A stretch of 64,000 nucleotides of DNA, taken from contig NW_005434672.1 of assembly GCF_000315625.1 (NCBI RefSeq), forward strand, positions 124,001 to 188,000, read 5' to 3'. The position numbers and the translations under genes were made by a program. Below the pieces are notes generated by a model, which was given only the letters and a program-made list of their open reading frames with translations, searched no databases and had not been told where the DNA came from. Shown piece after piece: positions 57,314-64,000 of this stretch. The stretch comes from Guillardia theta CCMP2712 (taxonomy: Eukaryota > Cryptophyceae > Pyrenomonadales > Geminigeraceae). Numbering within the stretch: the first letter of the stretch is position 1; the number at the start of each line of letters is the position of its first letter.

Positions 57314-57892
57314 ATGGATTTCTCTGAGTCATCCTTTATTGAATACAACAGCATACTGTCGGAGTATTGCTTCGATGATCGTTGTTTCCTGCCGCTCTCT
57401 CACCCTTCAAGACTGCCTATACCAGAGATGGAGGATTTTGTTGCTAGCAATCAGTCATCTACTCTCGAGCAGGATTTGATGAGCGACGAAAATGATATCA
57501 AGCATGGTTGGCATTCACACAACCTTGCACGAGCTGAAAACTGCTCAGAAAATTATCAAGAAAAGGGCCATCAGCGTCGTGCCTCTTCTTCGGACAAAAC
57601 ACAAGAAGGAAGAAAGCTGTACGGCACAACACAACACACATTTGCAGTTCGTGTCCAGTCACGGCAGTCCTTCTTCCAATCCGACAAGCCCGTCGAGATC
57701 ACCCTCGAGCGCCTTGCCGAGCACTTCCACGAGAGCCTCGAGGTCGCGGCGGCCAAGATCGGCATCGGCAAGTCGACGATGAAGCTGGTGTGCAGGCAGC
57801 TGGGAGTGGAGAAGTGGCCGTATAAATGCAAAGGAGCTCGAAAGACCAAGGCAGGTCCCAAAAAACTTGTCGGGATGGACTGCATGTTCTGA
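57314..57892 (+). CDS. RWP-RK domain transcription factor 4
   Basis: This single-exon frame encodes 192 residues. The N-terminus is acidic and carries CFLPLSHPSRLPIPEMED, closely related to the motif in the genes at 22462 and 24282. VQSRQSFFQSDKP leads into the RWP-RK domain (VEITLERLAEHFHE, AAAKIGIGKSTMKLVCRQLG, KWPYK). A short basic tail (KGARKTKAGPKK) follows, ending GMDCMF. The domain-coding block 57653-57826 is nearly identical to that of the upstream tandem neighbour at 55077. Confidence 0.9.
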   Translation: MDFSESSFIEYNSILSEYCFDDRCFLPLSHPSRLPIPEMEDFVASNQSSTLEQDLMSDENDIKHGWHSHNLARAENCSENYQEKGHQRRASSSDKTQEGRKLYGTTQHTFAVRVQSRQSFFQSDKPVEITLERLAEHFHESLEVAAAKIGIGKSTMKLVCRQLGVEKWPYKCKGARKTKAGPKKLVGMDCMF

Positions 57893-58166
57893 TAGCTGAG
57901 GAACATTTCCTTTCAACTTTCACCTTGCTCTTGTATAACAGTAAATTCGCTTTTTGTTTAGCTTGAGTATCATATGATTCAACTTTTGTTTTGTCAAAGT
58001 TTAATTTGCCCATCATGAACCGTGGCAACTTCACTGGCCAGCGAGTCAGGCCCTCGCCGCTGGCAGGCTGGCCCGGCCCGCAGGCCCGGCGCACTGCCGC
58101 CGCGAGCCGCTGTGACAGTGTCGCGGCCTGGTCTTCGAGGCTTCGCCGAGTCGGCCCAGTGGACTT

Positions 58167-58192
58167 ACATTCTGGGGTCAAACCGCGTTGGT
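58167..58192 (+). repeat. 26-bp inverted repeat, left copy
   Basis: This sequence, which includes TCTGGGGTCAAACCGCGTTG, recurs exactly in reverse orientation at 60285-60310. In both places it forms the edge of a GC-rich island. Confidence 0.9.
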
Positions 58193-58385
58193 TCTCGTCC
58201 CATATTTTCAAGGGGGTGGTGCATGGGAAAATGGGGGTACACGGCGTGTGATTCGCGCAGGTTGAAATTCTGTACTGTTGAAATTCAAACCATGTTCAAA
58301 ACTGTGATTAAAAGTGATTTTGGATGTTTAGCTTATCGTTTCCTGGTACCTTCTAAAATGTTTTAATTCTACACGCCATCACCCA

Positions 58386-58658
58386 CTACCCCAGTGCGTC
58401 TTCCCTCGCCATTCTTCTCTCATGTCGCGAAGCTCTTCTCTGCGGATCCTTGTCTTCAGTGTTTGAGTTTTGTGCGAGCATGTTAGCCCAAGTTGCAGTG
58501 ACTCGCAGCAGGTGACTCTCATCAACATCTCTCTTCGTCAAACCCTCTGCGTCGGTTGGTGAAAATGTTATTATGCCATAATCTGTTTCAAAGTCTGGAT
58601 CATATTTTTGAACGCATCCATGGAAGGGGACGAGTAAACCACGAACACACACGAGCAT
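58386..58658 (-). CDS. Possible small protein or terminal exon
   Basis: A 90-residue frame starting MLVCVRGLLVPF and ending with a basic tail (RRASRHERRMAREDALG). The centre (YGIITFSPTDAEGL, RDVDESHLLRVTATWANML) has protein-like composition. There is no recognised domain. It may be the last exon of an unresolved minus-strand gene, since upstream frames near 58894-59172 are also open. Coding status is uncertain. Confidence 0.3.
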   Translation of the reverse strand: MLVCVRGLLVPFHGCVQKYDPDFETDYGIITFSPTDAEGLTKRDVDESHLLRVTATWANMLAQNSNTEDKDPQRRASRHERRMAREDALG

Positions 58659-60284
58659 GAAGAGACTCTCAAGTATTTTGTGAGAGGAGAAGGTGCAAAT
58701 GAACTCGTTCCATCACACAGGTATGGAGTTCTTCTGTGGATTGTTCATTTTCTAATCGTTGTGCACAGGTAGCAAAAGCCTGGCGATGTTGAGAACTAGA
58801 TTCTGCATGCTTGTAGCTGAAGCGTATTGCAAAAGTCCAAGAGCTTTATTCCATGCAGACTTTCATCTTTATGTGCTGGATGGAATATCATATTTATGAG
58901 AGATGCTTCACTGTGCCACATGACTTGTTCAGATCATGTTTGAACTTCTCCGCCTTTGAATGATGCATCTCTTGTTGCATGACTTCAAAACACTTTGTGA
59001 AGATGCATAGTCTTGTATATATCCATGTCCACATGCTCAAAGCCTTGCCTCTTTGTGACAAACAAGATTGAAACCTCTTCAAGACAGCAAACTCAACCGC
59101 ACGGTGTTGGATGGCAGTGCACCTACAGCATGTGCTTCCATTCTGTTGTGCGCGCAGTTGGAGAAGTTCCATATGACATTGTGGTTGTCATTATCATTGT
59201 CTGGGAGTCCGTGTCAATTTGCTGATAGTTCGACATCCTGAGATAAACGCTTCGAATGAATAATAAATGTCAAATCAGATATCACCTCCAACCTTGATTC
59301 TACATTAATGTCAGTCTGGTTGCAACGCACAATGGATTCTTGCATGCCAGCTTACAAGCTTGAGTCTTGATCCCTGATATGATCTGAGGCTTAATTGGAC
59401 GTCAAAAGCTCCACCATTAGGGAAGCCAAGCAAAGTTGATGTATTTCAGCAAATATGCAAACATGCAAATAACCTGAATGAGGAGAGTTTGAAGAGAGGA
59501 GGGAAGAATCAACAAGAGCGTCGTGAGAGTCAAGTAATTGGCATATTTCAAAGAAGCAGAAGTCATCAAAGTTGTTCTGATGATGTGAAGCAACGATGTA
59601 TCGAAGCGTACAGAAGATTTGCCGTGCCGAGGAGGGAGTCAAGTGAGATGTGATTGCACCTTAATTAAGCGGACTCGTCATTATCTTACAGATTATCTTA
59701 TTCAGTTCACTTTTCAGATAAAGTACATTACTCTGAGAGCCCAGAAGTCTTGAAGAGAAATTGATGATACGATTGACTTAGTCGTTGGAAATGTAGGATG
59801 ACGAACTCATGCAGCCTTGATCCACTTCTACAAGATCACCATGTCAGAATATGTGCTGGATTCTTGATGCCAATGGTACCTTGCGATCATGTTCTTACTT
59901 GGCGGTTCTTCACCTGTGCTCATGGTGGCAGCTCGCTGACCTTGCTGCTGTGCTCGCCCGGCGGCTCAGCATGACGGCTCGGAGTGCGATTAGACGATGG
60001 GAATGATGGGAGCGTTTCCCCACCCTCATTGATAGGGTGGGTCATCAAAATTGTTTTAGATAGTACAAATTAGCAGTTATGAACCGTTACTCAGTACAAC
60101 TGTTTGTACCACGGATTCGAATAAACAATTCATTGCCGTTAAAACAAATGGACACGCCAGTTCAAAATTTGAAGCACCCCTACCACTGATATTACCGAGC
60201 AACACCCCTCAAAAAACATGGGGTACACTACCACCGGTATCCTATGAGAACAGCATACGCATTCCTCTTTTGCGTTAATAAAGA

Positions 60285-60310
60285 CCAACGCGGTTTGACC
60301 CCAGAATGTT
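60285..60310 (-). repeat. 26-bp inverted repeat, right copy
   Basis: This is the exact reverse complement of 58167-58192 and lies at the left edge of the GC island 60310-60640. Confidence 0.9.
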
Positions 60311-61288
60311 ATCCGACTCGATGAGACGCTGCCCGGCCTCCGTGGCAGGCTGCTGACACGGTTGCTGAGTGCGCCGCGGCGCCTCCGAGGCCGTACGGTA
60401 GTCACCGTGACGGTGGCCGCAGGGCAGGCTCCGAGCCAGCGGCCTGGCCGCAGCGGCTGCGCAGCCGGGGGCGGGCATCCTCAGGAGAATCTTTACTCAG
60501 GCTGCCCCCAGGGCCCGAGCTGACTCAGTGAGGACTCATTTTGAGTGACCGCCGGGCGGCCCGGCCCGGCCTTCAGTCAGTGCCGTCAGTTCAGTAGCCG
60601 GGCGCCGCGAGGATCGTCTGACGAACCCCGAAACTTCTCGAAGCATCAATTCACCACCACCGGTTCTTGATTGTCCTAGGACAAAAAAAAAGAGTGGGGT
60701 GTAGACTCAGATTTTGGGGGTACGGTACTGGGGTGTCTGTGGTTAGGAAGTAAGGGTATCATGTTATAGCAATTATCATAGACTACGAATTATGAAATAC
60801 CCAGTGAGAGCTGCCTTGTTCTTCTAATTTTCTGGTAGACCCTTCAGGGTCAGAATCCTACCACCACCCCTTGCACCCTTATACGCTTGTCAGCACCCTG
60901 CGAAAGCGGATCAACGTACAGGGCATTCACACACCCGTACCGCGTTTCGTTCACCCTACCCACCCCTAAACTATTACGAAAGCCCAGTATACCACCGTAC
61001 CAGGACCATCCTCTTTCACACTACCCCTGGATTCCATGAATCGACATCAGAGGGTACCTTCGGGGCAAAGGTAGGGTCCATATGTGAGTTGAAACAAGGT
61101 GTGTGCGCGGGGATTTGAGGGGTACTGGATGTTTGCTACAAAGATGACGGTGTGTTCCAGGGTGGGGTATCTTACAAGGTGAACAGCTGCAAGACCACGG
61201 GGTGGTGTTTTCAGAGGGGGTGGGTACCTGGTGGGGCATTTGCCGGTGGGGTACAGCAAAGCGAAGCTCTGAGGTGTCCAAAGCAAGC

Positions 61289-62799
61289 ATGTCGTCCCTC
61301 AACAAGAAGCAGCTCAAAGATGTTGACGTAAGCGGAAAGAGAGTCTTCATCCGTGTCGACTTCAACGTCCCCCAGGACAAGGCCGATCCTTCCAAGATCA
61401 CCAACAATGCCCGCATTGTTGGAGCCCTTCCGTCCATCAAGCACTGCTTGGAGAAGGGTGCGAAGTCCGTGGTCCTTGCCTCCCACTTGGGTCGCCCTGA
61501 TGGAGCTCGTATCGAGAAGTACTCCCTTGCCCCAGTAGCCAAGGAGCTTTCTAAGCTTCTTGACAAGGAGGTCAAGTTCCTTAATGACTGTGTCGGCGCG
61601 GAGGTCGAGGCTGCTTGCGCTGATCCAGCTCCTGGAAGTGTGATCCTGCTTGAGAATGTTCGCTTCCATGTTGAGGAAGAGGGCAAGGGAGAGGTCAATG
61701 GAGAGAAGATCAAGGCTGATCCTGCTAAGGTGAAGGATTTCCGCGCTTCCCTCCGAAAGCTTGCGGACGTTTACGTGTCCGATGCCTTCGGAACTGCACA
61801 CAGGGCCCACAGCTCCATGGTTGGCGAGGGTTATGATGTCAAATGCGCTGGCTTCTTGGTTGCTAAAGAGCTCGAGAACTTCAGCAAGGTGTTGGACAAT
61901 CCAACTAAACCTGTTCTTGCTATTCTTGGTGGTGCCAAGGTGTCGGACAAGATTCAACTTATCAAGAACATGATCCCTAAGGTCGACAAGATGATCATCG
62001 GAGGGGGAATGGCCTACACCTTTTTGAAGGTAGGGTAAATCCCTTCTGATTGATGCTTTTCTGACTTATGACTTCTCCAGGTTCTGGACAAGATGGAGAT
62101 CGGAACTTCCCTGTACGACGAGGAGGGAGCCAAGATTGTTCCAGAGGTATGCAATCCGATCGTGGTGTGTTTCGAGATGACAGAATTGGTAGATTATGTC
62201 CTTGGCCAAGGAGAAGAACGTTGAGATTGTGCTTCCTGTTGATTTTGTCGTCTCCTCGAAGTTTGGAGAGGACGGCGAAATTGGAACTGCCACCAAGGCG
62301 GAGGGCATCAAGGCCGGGTATGAGAGTGTTCATTCTTGTTGCTTTTCGCAGTTCCCTGACCTGGCTATATTGGCAGCTTTATGGGACTGGATTGCGGACC
62401 TGAATCCATCAAGAAGAACAGGGAGGCGATCATGAGCTCGAAGACCATCATCTGGAATGGACCTATGGGTGTTTTCGAGATGTCAAAGTTCGAGGGTGGA
62501 ACCAAGGCTATGATGGACGACATGGTAAGGGCCACATACTGTCACTCGAAGACTTTGAGAGCTGATTTCTCACTCCAGGTTGAGGCAACTAGCAAGGGTG
62601 TCTTGACGGTGATCGGAGGTGGAGACACCGCAACTTGCTGCGTGAAGTACAACACTGAAGACAAGGTCTCTTTCGTTTCCACTGGTGGTGGAGCATCTTT
62701 GGAGCTCTTGGAGGGCAAGGTAGACGATACCTGTGTTGATGGGTGTTTGTTCACTCTCTGCAGGTTCTTCCAGGTGTTTCCGCTCTCTCCGACGCCTAA
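61289..62799 (+). CDS. PGK: Phosphoglycerate kinase, cytosolic type
   Basis: Six exons (61289-62029, 62081-62146, 62193-62317, 62377-62524, 62579-62719, 62764-62799) join in frame to give 418 residues, the usual length. The enzyme interconverts 1,3-bisphosphoglycerate plus ADP and 3-phosphoglycerate plus ATP. Signatures are RVDFNVPQD near the N-terminus, [54 protein letters not shown] and NGPMGVFE, plus the closing GGGDTATC and [14 protein letters not shown] segments. The protein starts MSSLNKKQL with no targeting presequence, so it should be the glycolytic cytosolic form. Upstream DNA carries CACCCTACCCACCCC near 60955. A phosphoglycerate mutase gene faces it 545 bp downstream. Confidence 0.97.
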
Positions 62800-63343
62800 T
62801 TTCGCTGTACTGCCAAGTTGTAACTGTTGCTTAGTAAACCTCCTTGATCGATTTGGTGTCAAGCGTGAATGATTTCTGTTACTTATGTAATGTACAAGAA
62901 GAATGAGAACAGTAATTTAACTTCCTCGTTGCTTGCTGAAAACAACATGATCCTACACTGCTGAGTAATCCGCAAAATAATATCAAGGCTTTGAATCATG
63001 TATTCACCAGTTTTTCAATCAACATACGGTCACCCCTGTCTTGCCTTTCTCGTCATCATGTTAGGCCTGTAGTGCCCATGCTTTCAAACTCAATTTTTCA
63101 CATCGTTTGTCACGGATTGATATCAACCAAAGTCACTTGAACTATCACACTTTCCCATAATGTGCCACCAGCTCGCGCTTTTCCTGCTGAAAGCTCACCT
63201 CATGATTGGGTCATTTGCGAACAAACCTGTTCACTTTCTCCTGTCGCAAGCTTGATTGACTCAGAACCCTTTGAAGGTTCATCTTTCGAGCAAAAAGATC
63301 GCTTGAGTCATCTGTTTATAGCAAGTCACTACTCCTGCTGCAG
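62800..63343. other. Intergenic region between convergent glycolytic genes
   Basis: These 544 bp contain the 3' flanks of PGK and the phosphoglycerate mutase gene. Composition is ordinary to AT-rich and no gene is supported. Confidence 0.5.
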
Positions 63344-63922
63344 TCAAGGTCCATCATTACCTCGTTTTCCTCCCCAGTCATTTTGTCTCAGCATTCGTCT
63401 AATATCTCGAGCAAAGAGATGACCCACTTCTGCCTTTACAAACTGCATCTTTTCTGATATCGCAGTCTTGTTCCCAAGGAACTCGGCTGAAAGAGGTGCC
63501 CAAGACGAGCCGCTTGCAATGGGCTTCAAGGTGTCACACCTGATTTTGTATACCAAAGGGCAGCCAGACGGAACATCGAGATTTTCTTCCGCTCACATTC
63601 AGCTAGGGAGATGAGAAGAATCTTTACCTATGTCACTGTCAGATATGTCATCCAGAATCTTTGCAAGCAGTCTGACAATATTTCCTGATGACAAGGCAGT
63701 GAGATTTTGTCACTGCAAGCAAAGAAACCTACCGTGCGTGACAAGAAGAATCGATTTCCCTGCTCTAAGAAGCGGCTTGATTTCCTCTTCCCACGTTGGC
63801 AACACCTAGCCTTTCTAAAACAACAGAAGCGCGAGCATGTCATCCGTACCCTAAACATGGCTTCATGCAGACTTTCACCCAATGGCAGGTCGTTCTCATT
63901 GATATCGTGCATTTGCCAGTAC
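63344..63922 (-). CDS. Phosphoglycerate mutase, dPGM-like (C-terminal part, runs off window)
   Basis: Four exons on the minus strand are visible: 63850-63922, 63733-63805, 63628-63684 and 63344-63591. They join in frame and the gene continues beyond the right edge. NDLPLGESLHEAMFRVLPTW corresponds to the family's LP-x-ESL-x-D-x-x-x-R segment. KSILLVTHGN carries the second catalytic His of histidine-phosphatase-type mutases. NLDVPSGCPLVYKI matches the N-L-x-x-P-T-G-x-P-L-V-Y motif near the C-terminus. The enzyme converts 3-phosphoglycerate to 2-phosphoglycerate. The N-terminal RHG phosphohistidine motif lies outside the window. The C-terminal extension (FARDIRRMLRQNDWGGKRG) is longer and more basic than in standard enzymes. 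Targeting cannot be judged. Confidence 0.85.
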
Positions 63923-64000
63923 CTGGATAGTTGCAGTCAACATCGAGTTTATTACATTTCATATGATGAAATCCTGCCCATTACACGAATCATGCATATC

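Larger units (their letters stand above)
57893..61288. other. Long intergenic region upstream of PGK
   Basis: GC islands lie at about 58010-58160 and 60310-60640. Each is edged by a copy of the same 26-bp sequence, in inverted orientation (58167-58192 and 60285-60310). Words of the ACCCTACCCACCCC type occur near 60830-60970. One minus-strand frame at 58386-58658 might be coding; otherwise no gene is supported. Confidence 0.5.

Noticed and set aside
24127-57906. Antisense frames opposite the RWP-RK domains that look conserved among copies
   Set aside because: They are identical only because the sense DNA is nearly identical; they share no start and have no independent support.

Overview
This is nuclear DNA of a eukaryote with dense, intron-rich genes, probably a unicellular alga with a secondary plastid. 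Most introns follow GT-AG and are short, about 40-320 bp. One small protein (10532-11156) begins with a signal peptide that ends ADA|FISP, like the bipartite plastid presequences of cryptophytes and heterokonts. RWP-RK factors, a SHAQKYF MYB, PPR, anoctamin and MORN proteins also fit. A cryptophyte such as Guillardia is my best guess; I cannot confirm it without a search. Most multi-exon models were built by hand by matching splice sites to reading phase, so exon positions are inference, although nearly all models close in frame.

Layout. 0.4-7.5 kb: two paralogous bZIP genes on the minus strand. 10.5-11.2 kb: the presumed plastid protein. 11.4-16.8 kb (minus): a 13-exon gene with a degenerate DEDDh exonuclease domain and four qRRMs, the architecture of animal ESRP/Fusilli splicing regulators; it carries two unrelated 21-bp minisatellites, one in an exon and one in an intron. 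17.1-18.6 kb: a PARP-type ADP-ribosyltransferase, divergent from it. 19.5-22.2 kb (minus): a PPR-like protein with a CW-like zinc motif. 22.5-25.0 kb: a head-to-head pair of RWP-RK genes. 26.0-30.6 kb: an anoctamin. 30.9-33.2 kb: a MORN-PA-PX protein. 33.3-34.5 kb: a coiled-coil protein. 36.6 kb: a tiny gene with strong codon bias. 37.3-39.8 kb: TSR1. 42.1 kb: MYB. 44.1 kb: a twin CX9C protein, followed by an unknown gene. 46.7-49.5 kb: a WD40 protein. 50.3-51.1 kb: an EF-hand protein. 51.6-54.0 kb: an intronless ARM-RING protein. 55.1 and 57.3 kb: two more RWP-RK genes. 61.3-62.8 kb: phosphoglycerate kinase. 63.3 kb to the right edge: a phosphoglycerate mutase facing it.

Intergenic DNA has its own structure. 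At least ten GC-rich islands (around 0.1, 9.2, 23.5, 35.4, 41.7, 43.7, 49.8, 56.6, 58.1 and 60.5 kb) share short words such as TTCCGAAGTT and lack genes. Some are bounded by AT-rich sequences repeated in direct or inverted orientation. Separately, a GGGGTAGGGT/ACCCTACCCC word recurs in intergenic DNA and often lies just upstream of start codons.

Functional grouping. Transcription factors dominate (two bZIP, four RWP-RK, one MYB). RNA work is represented by the ESRP-like protein, TSR1 and the PPR-like protein; membrane and lipid functions by the anoctamin and the PX protein; central metabolism by the convergent PGK and PGAM pair, which catalyse consecutive glycolytic steps.
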